NCBI RefSeq assembly: GCF_029267015.1
Contig: NZ_JARIEA010000029.1
Coordinates: 1-41,005 of the forward strand
From: Sporosarcina ureae
Lineage (GTDB): Bacteria > Bacillota > Bacilli > Bacillales_A > Planococcaceae
DNA: 41,005 nt
Reading direction: 5' to 3'
The translations under genes were made by a program, and so were the position numbers. Positions 1 through 7,782 of this stretch are shown here, in pieces; the stretch's first letter is position 1; every line of letters starts with the position of its first letter. Below the pieces are notes generated by a model that searched no databases, was not told the DNA's origin, and was given only the letters and a program-made list of their open reading frames with translations.

Positions 1-210
1 AGGCGGCTGCCAGTGGTAGGCGTAGCAATGAGACAGCCAGGTGCTCTTCCTGTCTGGCTCATTGCGGAAGCCATCCACCACCGCCGAAGTGGGGCCAATG
101 ACCGCCCCACTTACTTTGCCAGTCAAACCGCTACCTCCGCACAGAACACAGAAAAGAAAAGCCCTCGCAAAACCACTACCCACCGTCACTTCCTACTTAC
201 TCTGTCCAAA
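1..210. repeat. Right arm of composite hairpin repeat, cut by window edge
   Basis: This is the right-arm sequence also found at about 7558-7722 and 13711-13930. Nested complementary arms are visible: GGCGG (2-6) with CCGCC (81-85), TGGTAGGC (14-21) with GCCATCCA (70-77, two central mismatches), GCAATGAG (25-32) with CTCATTGC (58-65), and a second hairpin AAGTGGGG (87-94) with CCCCACTT (105-112). The left arm would lie outside the window. No coding function is supported; frames that cross it follow hairpin DNA. It lies downstream of the nagB terminator. Confidence 0.8.
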
Positions 211-211
211 C

Positions 212-258
212 AAAAAAAGGCTATCTCGAAGTCGTCTTGCAACTTCGAAATAGCCTTA
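212..258 (-). terminator. Rho-independent terminator of nagB
   Basis: The arms 219-232 and 242-255 are almost perfectly complementary, and on the minus strand the hairpin is followed by a run of seven T (A run at 212-218). It starts about 20 nt after the nagB stop codon. Confidence 0.88.
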
Positions 259-275
259 ATAGAAAACTTTACTAC

Positions 276-980
276 TCAATCAATCTGTAAATCCGTGATC
301 ACGACAACATCATCATGGCGCAACAACTTCGTAATCGGCCACTCCGCTGTTACTTCGCCTGCTTTCAACATCTCCATAGCCGCACGTTTTTTCTCACCAA
401 ACGCGATCATGATCAGCTTCTTCGAATTCGTAATAGATGAAATACCCATCGTTAATGCGATATTCGGGATTTTGTCGTCATTTTCGAAATACTGACTGTT
501 TACGCCAAGCGTCGAATCCGTCAATGTCGCAACATGTGTTACAGAATCAAACGGAGTTCCTGGTTCGTTAAATGCGATATGACCATTCTCCCCTACTCCG
601 AGAAGCTGAATATCTAATGGGTGGGCGTTTAATTGATTTTCATACTCTTTACATTCTTCATCCAAATCTTCTGCCATCCCGTTTGGAATATGCGTTTCCT
701 TGAACGGCTTTTTGCTGAATAAATGCTCGTTCATAAAGTATGCATAACTATTTGGATTGTCAGCTGCGATGCCAACGTATTCATCTAAGTTAAACGCTGT
801 TACGTTTGAAAAGTCTAGCGTTGAATTTGTCCATTCATTATAGACCGGGATCATGGTGCTGCCTGTAGCTAGTCCAAGCACATGCAATCTATCATTTTGA
901 AGTTCTTCAGAAATCAATGTAAATACTTTCTTCGCGCCTTCTTCAGGACTTTCAACTTTAATCCACTTAATGTTTTCCAT
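276..980 (-). CDS. nagB: Glucosamine-6-phosphate deaminase
   Basis: Converts glucosamine 6-phosphate to fructose 6-phosphate and ammonia in the cytoplasm, linking amino-sugar catabolism to glycolysis and opposing GlmS. The 234-residue product has the family signatures: the phosphate/substrate loop LGLATGSTM near residue 36, the catalytic-Asp motif NLDEYVG near 65, and GVGENGHIAFNEPG near 128 with the active-site His and Glu. Its length is close to the short Bacillus NagB/GamB type without an allosteric tail. The gene stands alone, with its own promoter and terminator; no nagA or GntR-type nagR is adjacent, so amino-sugar uptake and deacetylation must be encoded elsewhere. The start is ATG at 980; the ribosome site is weak (AGGAAG, somewhat distant). 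The identification is secure. Confidence 0.96.
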   Translation of the reverse strand: MENIKWIKVESPEEGAKKVFTLISEELQNDRLHVLGLATGSTMIPVYNEWTNSTLDFSNVTAFNLDEYVGIAADNPNSYAYFMNEHLFSKKPFKETHIPNGMAEDLDEECKEYENQLNAHPLDIQLLGVGENGHIAFNEPGTPFDSVTHVATLTDSTLGVNSQYFENDDKIPNIALTMGISSITNSKKLIMIAFGEKKRAAMEMLKAGEVTAEWPITKLLRHDDVVVITDLQID

Positions 981-1015
981 TTCTCACACCGGCTTCCTAG
1001 GTTTTACCTTATTAT

Positions 1016-1044
1016 ATTGTAATTTCAATTTCACATATGGTCAA
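1016..1044 (-). promoter_or_regulatory. Sigma-A-type promoter of nagB
   Basis: On the minus strand, TTGACC (1044-1039) is followed after 17 nt by TACAAT (1021-1016). Transcription should start near 1009, giving a leader of about 30 nt. No clear GntR/NagR palindrome was found around it. The rest of the nagB-cbaD gap (about 1045-1305) is AT-rich; I could not assign a convincing promoter for the oxidase operon there. Confidence 0.7.
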
Positions 1045-1320
1045 CAATAAATACCATTTTTACTCACATAGCATTCCCTGTTGTACTCATTGTTACACCT
1101 TTACATCCCCATGCAACTGACGGACTATTTCGTTAGTTTCTTCATTACAATTCGAATCACAAAAACAATGAAATGTGTATGTCAAATACATGTTAAGTGA
1201 TTGAACATATTGTGAACATTAAACCTTATTTCCTATTCATAGGGATTTCCCTAATTCTTTATTCCTTCTCTAGGATTATTATTAGAGTACGAATTAATTT
1301 AAGACAAGGAGGTGGCTGTA

Positions 1321-1461
1321 TTGAGCAAGAAAAAAGTATCTTCTACAAATCCACCAAAAGAAGAGGCAAATTTAAAGGGTACATTAATCATGGTTTTAAT
1401 CTTAGGTATCATTATTCTTGTCATGTGGTTTGGCGCTTACGGTTTATTCATATCCAGATAA
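1321..1461 (+). CDS. cbaD: ba3-type cytochrome c oxidase subunit IIa
   Basis: A 46-residue single-span membrane protein read from a TTG start at 1321. A strong ribosome site, AAGGAGGTGG (1306-1315), fixes the start. After a basic, polar N-terminus of about 18 residues comes KGTLIMVLILG and a hydrophobic helix ending WFGAYGLFISR. This GTL...W...Y..F..R pattern is typical of the small subunit IIa of ba3 oxidases, which replaces the missing first transmembrane helix of subunit II. The stop codon is 26 nt before subunit II, in the usual order IIa-II-I. The call rests on pattern and context because the protein is tiny. Confidence 0.85.
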   Translation: MSKKKVSSTNPPKEEANLKGTLIMVLILGIIILVMWFGAYGLFISR

Positions 1462-1487
1462 TAACTAGCACTTAAGGAGGAAACACT

Positions 1488-1988
1488 ATGCACTTGCATA
1501 AGTATGAAAAAGTATGGCTTGTATTCGGTCTAGCATCATTGTTATTATTCTTACTCATTATCGGCTTTGCAGCGTTCTGGAAAGGAACACATCCACAAAG
1601 TCACATTGAAACGATCGATCCACAAAATGTCGAAGCTAACGAATCATTCCAACCCGAGAACCTTGGTTTGACAGAAGTTGCTGACGGTAAATATGTTGTG
1701 AATATCGTCGCTTCCGCATTTAACTACGACTTCGGTAAAGAGGAAGACGGAACAGCTACTAAGACGATCCGCGTACCAAAAGGTTCCACCGTGCTATTCC
1801 AAGTAACAAGTAAAGACGTTGTCCACGGATTCCAAGTGGCGGGCACAAACGTTAATATGATGGTCGAGCCGGGACATATCAGTCGCTACGAATCGGTTAT
1901 GAAAAATGGCGGCGAATTCACGGTCGTCTGTAACGAATATTGCGGCATCGGACACCATCTGATGTTCGGCACAGTGGAGGTGTACTAA
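1488..1988 (+). CDS. cbaB: ba3-type cytochrome c oxidase subunit II (CuA)
   Basis: Carries the CuA centre that accepts electrons from cytochrome c and passes them to subunit I; it acts on the outer face of the membrane. The 166-residue length and single N-terminal transmembrane helix (about 14-36) match the short ba3/Thermus-type subunit II. CuA ligands are visible: His in DVVHGF, then CNEYCGIGHHLM with Cys148, Cys152, His156 and Met159, and the backbone-ligand position Glu150. A ribosome site TAAGGAGG lies 7 nt before the ATG. It is 3 nt from subunit I, so the two are almost certainly translated from one mRNA. The gene symbol follows Thermus usage. Confidence 0.93.
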   Translation: MHLHKYEKVWLVFGLASLLLFLLIIGFAAFWKGTHPQSHIETIDPQNVEANESFQPENLGLTEVADGKYVVNIVASAFNYDFGKEEDGTATKTIRVPKGSTVLFQVTSKDVVHGFQVAGTNVNMMVEPGHISRYESVMKNGGEFTVVCNEYCGIGHHLMFGTVEVY

Positions 1989-1991
1989 ACC

Positions 1992-3644
1992 ATGCAGATA
2001 TTTAACTTCTCGAAAAAAGAATCCAGATTGTATATGGCTTTCATGCACGTCACTTTCGTATCTCTTTTAGTCGGTGGATTAATGGGACTACTGCAGACAT
2101 TAGTTCGATCAGGTAAATACAAATTACCGTTCAATATCGATTATTACACAATTTTAACAACGCACGGTGTCATTCTCGGCCTGGTTTTAACAACATTCTT
2201 CATCGTCGGTTTCCAGTTTTCTCTTATGGGAAAAACAGTCGGGATCTCTGACAAACAATTAATGTGGGGCTGGATTTCATTCTGGGTCATGTTGGTTGGT
2301 ACTGTATTATCTGCTTGGATGATCTTAACTGGTCAAGCTTCTGTGTTGTATACATTCTATACACCACTTCGTGCACACCCTATTTTCTACATTGGGCTGA
2401 CTTTAGTTATAGTAGGAAGTTGGATTGCTGCGTTCACGAACTTCCGTCAATTATATGTATGGAAGAAAGCTCATAAAGGTGAAAAATCTCCTTTACTTGC
2501 ATTCATGGTCGTTATTAACATGATTATGTGGTTCGTTGCGACTCTTGGTGTAGCGTACTCAGTTATTGTATTGATTTTACCTTGGTCTCTAGGTTATGTA
2601 GCAACAGTCAACGTATTATTGACACGTACATTATTCTGGTATTTCGGTCACCCGCTAGTTTATTTCTGGTTATTACCTGCTTATATGGCTTGGTACGCAA
2701 TTATCCCGAAAATCATCGGCGGAAAGCTATTTAGTGATTCACTTGCAAGACTTGCATTCATTCTATTGTTGATGTTTTCGATTCCAGTCGGATTCCACCA
2801 CCAATTGACTGAACCAGGTATTGATCCCACTTGGAAGTTCATTCAAGTAGTCTTAACATTCATGGTTGTCATCCCTTCATTGATGACTGCATTCTCTTTA
2901 TTCGCTACATTTGAAATCACAGGAAGAAGAAAAGGTCACAAATCCTTATTTGGCTGGTTCAAAAAGCTTCCTTGGAAAGATGTTCGTTTCTTAGCGCCAT
3001 TCGTTGGTATGGTAGCATTCATCCCGGGTGGAGCAGGCGGTATCATCAACGCTTCTCACCAAGTAAACTCTCTTGTACACAACACGATTTGGATTACAGG
3101 TCACTTCCATTTAACAGTGGCAACAACAGTTATCTTGACGTTCTTCGGTATTGCGTACTGGTTGATCCCTCACTTGACGGGTCGCCGCTTGACTCCTAAA
3201 TTGAATAAACTAGGAATTATTCAGACATTCATTTGGGTAATCGGTATGACAATCATGTCAGGATCTATGCATATTCAAGGCTTGATAGGTGGACCTCGTC
3301 GTTCAGCATTCTCTGAGTACGCAGGTGGAGATCAAGTTGCAACATGGATTAGTTATCAAATGTGGCAAGCTGTCGGTGGAACGATTCTATTCATAGGTAT
3401 CCTATTAATGTTCTACATCTTCATCCAATTAGCATTCTTCGCACCACGTGGTTATGAAGAATACCCAATCGCTGAAGAAGAAATAGATGCAGAAAAGACA
3501 CCAAAGATTTTGGAGAACTGGTATTTGTGGATTGGTATTACGATCGCATTGATTTTATTCGCGTATACGATACCAATGATCGATATCATTAAGCACTCTC
3601 CTCCTGGATCCATTCCATTTGACTGGCCAATCGGACGTTCTTAA
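1992..3644 (+). CDS. cbaA: ba3-type cytochrome c oxidase subunit I
   Basis: Catalytic heme-copper subunit that reduces O2 to water and pumps protons. At 550 residues with many membrane helices it matches the B-family (ba3) enzymes. Visible ligands: the low-spin heme His in TTHGVILGLV; the CuB/cross-link motif GHPLVYFWLLPAY (His and Tyr four residues apart); the CuB histidine pair in GFHHQLTEPG; and the heme ligands in WITGHFHLTVATT. No subunit III, heme A synthase or assembly gene (SCO, CtaA, CtaB) is adjacent, as is common for ba3 operons. The start ATG at 1992 is preceded by GGAGGTG inside the end of subunit II. A strong terminator follows. Confidence 0.95.
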   Translation: MQIFNFSKKESRLYMAFMHVTFVSLLVGGLMGLLQTLVRSGKYKLPFNIDYYTILTTHGVILGLVLTTFFIVGFQFSLMGKTVGISDKQLMWGWISFWVMLVGTVLSAWMILTGQASVLYTFYTPLRAHPIFYIGLTLVIVGSWIAAFTNFRQLYVWKKAHKGEKSPLLAFMVVINMIMWFVATLGVAYSVIVLILPWSLGYVATVNVLLTRTLFWYFGHPLVYFWLLPAYMAWYAIIPKIIGGKLFSDSLARLAFILLLMFSIPVGFHHQLTEPGIDPTWKFIQVVLTFMVVIPSLMTAFSLFATFEITGRRKGHKSLFGWFKKLPWKDVRFLAPFVGMVAFIPGGAGGIINASHQVNSLVHNTIWITGHFHLTVATTVILTFFGIAYWLIPHLTGRRLTPKLNKLGIIQTFIWVIGMTIMSGSMHIQGLIGGPRRSAFSEYAGGDQVATWISYQMWQAVGGTILFIGILLMFYIFIQLAFFAPRGYEEYPIAEEEIDAEKTPKILENWYLWIGITIALILFAYTIPMIDIIKHSPPGSIPFDWPIGRS

Positions 3645-3653
3645 ACAATAGAA

Positions 3654-3703
3654 TAGCCCTGAGAAATCCGTATAATTACGGATTTTTCACGGGCTTTTTT
3701 TAT
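3654..3703 (+). terminator. Terminator of the cba oxidase operon
   Basis: The long arms AGCCCTGAGAAATCCGTA and TACGGATTTTTCACGGGCT pair with few mismatches and are followed by a T run. It begins about 10 nt after the subunit I stop. Confidence 0.9.
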
Positions 3704-3864
3704 TGGATACGCAGAACTTTAAGCAAACAAAAACAGTTCTATTATACTGTTAACTTTATATTAGAACTTCATTTTATAGTACTTACATATCCGTTAATTC
3801 TATTAATCTATTAAATAATCACCAAAAAATAAGTCTAAAGATACGTTTAATATCCAGAAGAGTA

Positions 3865-3892
3865 TTGTATGATAGGTTTATAGCATTAATAT
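3865..3892 (+). promoter_or_regulatory. Probable promoter of the LysM-NlpC/P60 gene
   Basis: TTGTAT (3865-3870) and TAATAT (3887-3892) are separated by 16 nt. The predicted leader is about 55 nt and ends in an AAAGGAGAT ribosome site before the ATG at 3954. The AT-rich gap 3704-3864 shows no other convincing signal, and no full WalR box. Confidence 0.45.
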
Positions 3893-3953
3893 AAGAATAA
3901 TACTCAGCAGTACAAAGTACCAAATCTATTATACTTAAAGGAGATACGCCGAA

Positions 3954-4688
3954 ATGAAGAAATTTGCCCTCACCGCGATCGCCTCTCTTATGCTTGCAAC
4001 AAGCATATCAGTTGGTAGCGTGGCCGCTGCATCAAAAACGCATATCGTGCAACCTGGAGAAACTCTTTACAAGATTTCCAATCAGTACAAGATTACGGTA
4101 ACCGAGCTGAAACGTCTGAATTCTCTTACTTCTAATGATATCAAAGTTAAACAGAAACTAGTAGTAGAAAATAAAGTAAACACATCAAAAGCTGTTTCTT
4201 CTACTAATTCATTACATGGTTCCCTTTCGTCAATCAAACCTGTAGTTCAACCAAGCGCCCCTGTGGTTAAGCCAAACTCACCTGTAGTTAAGCCAAGTTT
4301 ACCTACTACTAACCAAGCTCTTGGCAAAAAGTTAGTAGATCTTACGCAACCATTACTAGGAACACCTTATGTATGGGCAGGCGTTACTCCAGCAGGATTC
4401 GATTGCAGTGGGTTCATCTATTATGCATTCAACCAAGCAGGCGTGAAAGTACCTAGACTAGATACAATCGGTTTCTTTAACCGTTCAATATTCATCAAAG
4501 ATCCGGTAGTAGGCGATTTATTATTCTTTGAAAATACATATCGACCAGGTATCTCACATATCGGTATTTACCTTGGAGACAATAAATTCATTCATGCGGG
4601 TACAAAAGAAATTGAAATTGCTTCATTAGATTCTTCTTATTGGAGCTCACACTTCATGGGCTTTAAACGCTTTATAGATGTGAAATAA
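3954..4688 (+). CDS. Secreted LysM - NlpC/P60 peptidoglycan endopeptidase
   Basis: Exported cell-wall hydrolase. Residues 1-26 form a signal peptide ending SVAAA. One LysM domain (about 28-72, HIVQPGETLYKISNQY) should bind glycan strands. A Pro/Val-rich linker with a repeated PVVKP motif (about 95-118) leads to an NlpC/P60 domain (about 125-244) with catalytic Cys151 in DCSGF, His202 in ISHIGIY and a third polar residue His214 in FIHAG. The family cleaves the D-Glu to meso-diaminopimelate (or equivalent) bond in stem peptides. Architecture resembles B. subtilis LytE/CwlS but with a single LysM. Unlike the hydrolases further right, it has no SLH domain. It stands alone between two terminators. 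Confidence 0.92.
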   Translation: MKKFALTAIASLMLATSISVGSVAAASKTHIVQPGETLYKISNQYKITVTELKRLNSLTSNDIKVKQKLVVENKVNTSKAVSSTNSLHGSLSSIKPVVQPSAPVVKPNSPVVKPSLPTTNQALGKKLVDLTQPLLGTPYVWAGVTPAGFDCSGFIYYAFNQAGVKVPRLDTIGFFNRSIFIKDPVVGDLLFFENTYRPGISHIGIYLGDNKFIHAGTKEIEIASLDSSYWSSHFMGFKRFIDVK

Positions 4689-4694
4689 TCAATG

Positions 4695-4746
4695 AAAAAC
4701 GGGTTGTCTTGTAAGTCATAATGACTTGTAGGACAACCCGTTTTTT
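4695..4746. terminator. Bidirectional terminator between convergent genes
   Basis: The arms AAAAACGGGTTGTC and GACAACCCGTTTTTT are flanked by an A run on the left and a T run on the right, so it can serve both the LysM-NlpC/P60 gene (plus) and the SDR gene (minus). Confidence 0.88.
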
Positions 4747-4758
4747 GTATTTAATTAA

Positions 4759-5496
4759 TTATCGTGCAGAATATCCGCCATCAATTACAAGCTCAGCACC
4801 TGTAATATAAGATGCTTCATCCGATGCCAAGAATAATACTGCATTCCCCACATCTTCCGGTTGACCCAAACGTTGCAATGGAGTCATTTTAATCAACATT
4901 TCTAACTGTGCTTTAGAATCTTCAAGATTCGCAACCATTGGTGTTTGGATAACCCCTGGGAATACTGTGTTCACACGGATACCTGCATGTCCATATTCCG
5001 CTGCCGCCGCTTTAGAGATCGCACGTACTGCACCTTTAGAAGCAGAGTATGGATTCAAGCCCATGCCAATTAAAGCTGTATATGAAGAAATATTAACGAT
5101 TGAACCTTTTTTCGCTTCTGTCATATATTTCGAAGCATGCTTCATACCTAAGAATGTACCGAAGCTGTTGATGTCTGAAAGTCTGCGCCAATCTTCAATC
5201 GTGATCTGATCCACAGTTTTTTCAGTTGAGATACCAGCATTATTCACAAGAATATCAATTTTACCGAAGTGATCGACTGCTTTTTTCATTGCGTCTTCCC
5301 ACTCTGCATCTTCAGTTACATTCAATTTGATAGTGAAAATATTGTCCTGACCGCCCCACTTTTCTTCGAGTGCTGCTGTATTGATGTCAGCTGCAATTAC
5401 TTTCGCACCTTCTGTTGTGAATTGCTTTACCATCATTTCACCCATACCAGATGCTCCACCTGTAATGAATGCTACTTTGTCTTGTAATCTGCCCAT
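4759..5496 (-). CDS. Short-chain dehydrogenase/reductase (SDR family)
   Basis: NAD(P)-dependent oxidoreductase of the classical SDR family, 245 residues. Visible motifs: the dinucleotide loop TGGASGMGE near residue 13, NNAGIS near 85, the catalytic Ser in NISSYTAL, the YSASK catalytic Tyr-Lys, and PGVIQTPM. The N-terminal Asp-containing AADIN after the second strand suggests NAD(H) preference. The substrate cannot be read from sequence; FabG-like, glucose dehydrogenase-like and cyclic-alcohol dehydrogenases share this layout. I place the start at ATG 5496, where AAAGGAG sits 7 nt upstream; an earlier in-frame ATG at 5541 lies inside the promoter/operator and has no ribosome site. It is a single gene, probably under a repressor (see the operator). 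Confidence 0.92.
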   Translation of the reverse strand: MGRLQDKVAFITGGASGMGEMMVKQFTTEGAKVIAADINTAALEEKWGGQDNIFTIKLNVTEDAEWEDAMKKAVDHFGKIDILVNNAGISTEKTVDQITIEDWRRLSDINSFGTFLGMKHASKYMTEAKKGSIVNISSYTALIGMGLNPYSASKGAVRAISKAAAAEYGHAGIRVNTVFPGVIQTPMVANLEDSKAQLEMLIKMTPLQRLGQPEDVGNAVLFLASDEASYITGAELVIDGGYSAR

Positions 5497-5528
5497 ACTA
5501 TATCTCTCCTTTATTGTTGTTACTATCA

Positions 5529-5560
5529 TATAGTTTAACACTAAACTATATTCTGTTCAA
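5529..5560 (-). promoter_or_regulatory. Promoter overlapped by a perfect palindromic operator (SDR gene)
   Basis: On the minus strand, TTGAAC (5560-5555) and TAAACT are 17 nt apart. A perfect 9-bp inverted repeat, TATAGTTTA-N4-TAAACTATA (5529-5550), covers the spacer and the -10 box. Its size and position fit a MarR-type or similar dimeric repressor that blocks RNA polymerase. No regulator gene is adjacent, so the cognate protein must be encoded elsewhere. Confidence 0.65.
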
Positions 5561-5626
5561 TTATTCGGATTGTCAATATCTTTATCTGGCATTAGTTGTT
5601 TCTAACGCTTTCACTTTATGCACACC

Positions 5627-5655
5627 TTGTATAGCCTCTGTGCATACGGTATAAT
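5627..5655 (+). promoter_or_regulatory. Sigma-A promoter of the SulP transporter gene
   Basis: TTGTAT (5627-5632), a 17-nt spacer, then a consensus TATAAT (5650-5655). Transcription should start near 5662, leaving a leader of about 37 nt before the ATG at 5699. Confidence 0.75.
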
Positions 5656-5698
5656 AGAAGATGTATATATACTCTACAAATGGAAGAAGTGAACAATT

Positions 5699-7291
5699 AT
5701 GTTCAAAGATCAACGTTATCTTCATTATAATGCAGCGGGCTTCCGGCAGGATCTAATTGCAGGGATTACTGTTGGTATTGTGGCCATTCCGCTTGGGATG
5801 GCTTTTGCTATTGCTTCCGGTGTAAAACCTGAATACGGACTGTATACTACGATTATCGCAGGTCTTCTAGTCGCCTTGTTAGGTGGTTCACGTTACCAAA
5901 TTGCAGGCCCTACAGGTGCATTCATTCCCATATTACTAGCTATTGTACTGCAATATGGTTACGAAGATCTTTTAATCGCTGGATTTCTCGCAGGTATTCT
6001 TCTTGTCATTATGAGCTTTCTCGGTGTCAGTAATCTTATTCATTTCGTGCCACGATCAGTGACGATAGGATTCACCGCTGGAATAGCGGTCATTATATTC
6101 ACCGGCCAATTCCAAAACTTCTTTGGATTAACAGGTGTTGAGAAAAAAGAGTTCTTCCATGAAAGCATGATAGAAATCGCTCATAATTTTCATACCATCA
6201 ACACCTTTAGTATCTTGACTGCCGTAATTGGTTTGGCCGTTATCTTCATTTTACCGAAGATCGCTCCTAAGGTTCCATTGCTACTCATTGCATTGCTAGT
6301 TCCTACGATCTGCTCGATATGGTTTTTCCCAGGTAAAGTGGAAACGATCGGTACAGCATACGGCGGCATTCCGCAACATTTACCTAGTTTTCATTTTCCC
6401 GAGATTACATTTACTAAACTGGTGAATTTATGGCAACCCGCTTTAATCATTGCTGCACTCGGTGCGATTGAGTCCTTGCTCTCCGCAGTCGTTGCAGATG
6501 GAATGAAAAGCAAAGTTCCTAAGCATGATTCCAAGAAAGAATTATTCGGCCAAGGTATAGCGAATATCATTACGCCGTTATTCGGTGGAATCCCAGCTAC
6601 GGGCGCCATCGCTCGTACCGCCACAAATATCGGCTCAGGGGCAGTCAGTCCGATATCAGGCGTCGTGCAAAGTTTATTTGTATTAGCATTCTTATTACTA
6701 TTTGCACCTTACGCATCTTATATACCGCTAGCCGCAATGGCGCCAATTTTGATGTTTGTCGCATGGAATATGAGTTCACGTAAAGCCTTCGTCCAGATCG
6801 CTTCATTACGCTCAGGGGATTCAATTGTGCTACTGACGACTTTCTTGTTGACGATATTCGTGAATCTAACGATCGCAGTCGAAGTCGGTATTTTACTCGC
6901 TGCCCTGTCGTTCTTACGTAAGATGAGTGGCTCGTTGGATATTAAAAAGAGTAAACTGACCGACGTCGAAAAGTTCAAGTTGTCTACCGGAAATGAATCC
7001 GAGCTGATCAAGTTTAAAATCTCTGGTCCCTTGTTCTTCGGTACAGCGAAACATTTCGAGGATCGATATCCTGAACTATTGAATCTTGGGCAGAAGACGA
7101 TCATTTTAGACATGAAAAATCTAACAGCTATTGATGCAACAGGCGAAGCAGCCCTTTCTGCCATGCTCGACGAAGCGAAGCGACAGAACAAGCGCCTAAT
7201 CTTCAAAAGAGTACCTCCTGAGAAAGTGAGCCTATTCAAACGAAGTGGCTTGTATGAAAAAATCGGTGAAGATAACTTCTTTATGCTGTAG
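5699..7291 (+). CDS. SulP (SLC26) family anion permease with STAS domain
   Basis: Membrane transporter of the SulP/SLC26 family, 530 residues. The transmembrane part (about 15-410) contains typical SulP segments: GITVGIVAIPLGMAFAIASG, the GGSRYQIAGPTGAF loop, and GGIPATGAIARTATNI. The cytoplasmic STAS domain (about 430-530) has the signature DMKNLTAIDATGEAAL. Family members import sulfate, bicarbonate or dicarboxylates, often by H+ or Na+ symport; the substrate cannot be decided here because no cys gene or carbonic anhydrase is next to it. A weak ribosome site (AGAAG) precedes the ATG. No simple terminator follows; the gene runs directly into the composite hairpin repeat, whose first hairpin may end transcription. 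Confidence 0.93.
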   Translation: MFKDQRYLHYNAAGFRQDLIAGITVGIVAIPLGMAFAIASGVKPEYGLYTTIIAGLLVALLGGSRYQIAGPTGAFIPILLAIVLQYGYEDLLIAGFLAGILLVIMSFLGVSNLIHFVPRSVTIGFTAGIAVIIFTGQFQNFFGLTGVEKKEFFHESMIEIAHNFHTINTFSILTAVIGLAVIFILPKIAPKVPLLLIALLVPTICSIWFFPGKVETIGTAYGGIPQHLPSFHFPEITFTKLVNLWQPALIIAALGAIESLLSAVVADGMKSKVPKHDSKKELFGQGIANIITPLFGGIPATGAIARTATNIGSGAVSPISGVVQSLFVLAFLLLFAPYASYIPLAAMAPILMFVAWNMSSRKAFVQIASLRSGDSIVLLTTFLLTIFVNLTIAVEVGILLAALSFLRKMSGSLDIKKSKLTDVEKFKLSTGNESELIKFKISGPLFFGTAKHFEDRYPELLNLGQKTIILDMKNLTAIDATGEAALSAMLDEAKRQNKRLIFKRVPPEKVSLFKRSGLYEKIGEDNFFML

Positions 7292-7292
7292 C

Positions 7293-7722
7293 GTTGGGAT
7301 GGTTGGGCCGTTGCTCGACTGGTTATTGGGTACTGAAGTTAGTGCGTGTCTGCTTTCTGGACTCGCACAGGCACGTGGGGGATTGCCTCCAGCCATGAGC
7401 CAGCTGGCGGTAGGGCTGCCAGATGTCTCATGGCCACGGCCTACCCCGCAGTTGTGCCTGTGCTACTAAGTACTATTTACTTTGGTTGTGGTTCTATCTA
7501 CTATATATATTTCATGAGAAAGAAGTCTAAATACTGATCTACACAAGATTCAACAAAGGCGACTGCTGTGGTAGGCGTAGCGATGAGCCATCCGCCAGCG
7601 CCGTAGTGGGTGCAATGGACTTTCCACTTACATTACCAGTTAAACAACAATCCTGTGACCAAACACGAAACAGCAAAAGCACGTGAAAGAACCACCATCC
7701 TATGTCGATTCTCACGGAAACA
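7293..7722. repeat. Composite hairpin repeat, copy 1 (left arm plus eroded right arm)
   Basis: Left arm, 7330-7470: nested stems GTACT (7330-7334)/AGTAC (7466-7470), GCACAGGCAC (7365-7374)/GTGCCTGTGC (7454-7463), GGGG (7377-7380)/CCCC (7444-7447), CCATGAG (7393-7399)/CTCATGG (7427-7433) and an apical CTGGC/GCCAG. Right arm, about 7558-7640: it begins like the right arm of copy 2 but lacks about 45 nt containing the inner hairpin. The connecting sequence (for example the stretch around 7496-7526) and the tail to about 7722 also align by eye with copy 2. No plausible protein is encoded; frames of 60-75 codons here follow the repeat. Confidence 0.85.
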
Positions 7723-7738
7723 CAATCCATAAAACCAC

Positions 7739-7775
7739 AAAAAGCTTCCTCTCAATTTACTGAGCGGAAGCTTTT
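7739..7775 (-). terminator. Terminator of the flippase/glycosyltransferase operon
   Basis: The arms AAAAGCTTCC and GGAAGCTTTT enclose a loop of about 16 nt. On the minus strand the hairpin follows the flippase stop at 7783 within 10 nt and ends in a T run. Confidence 0.8.
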
Positions 7776-7782
7776 CCTGTTA

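Noticed and set aside
13..495. 160-codon plus-strand frame at the left edge
   Set aside because: It runs through the hairpin repeat, the nagB terminator and antisense to nagB; no ribosome site or protein signature.
1045..1305. ResD/Fnr-type site in front of the oxidase operon
   Set aside because: TTGTGAACATT near 1208-1218 resembles a half site, but there is no full palindrome and no convincing promoter beside it.
6718..7239. 173-codon minus-strand frame inside the SulP gene
   Set aside because: Antisense shadow of a conserved STAS/permease gene; no own signals.
7245..7537. Two overlapping 63-74 codon frames after the SulP gene
   Set aside because: They overlap the SulP end and then follow the composite repeat; the repeat explains the sequence.
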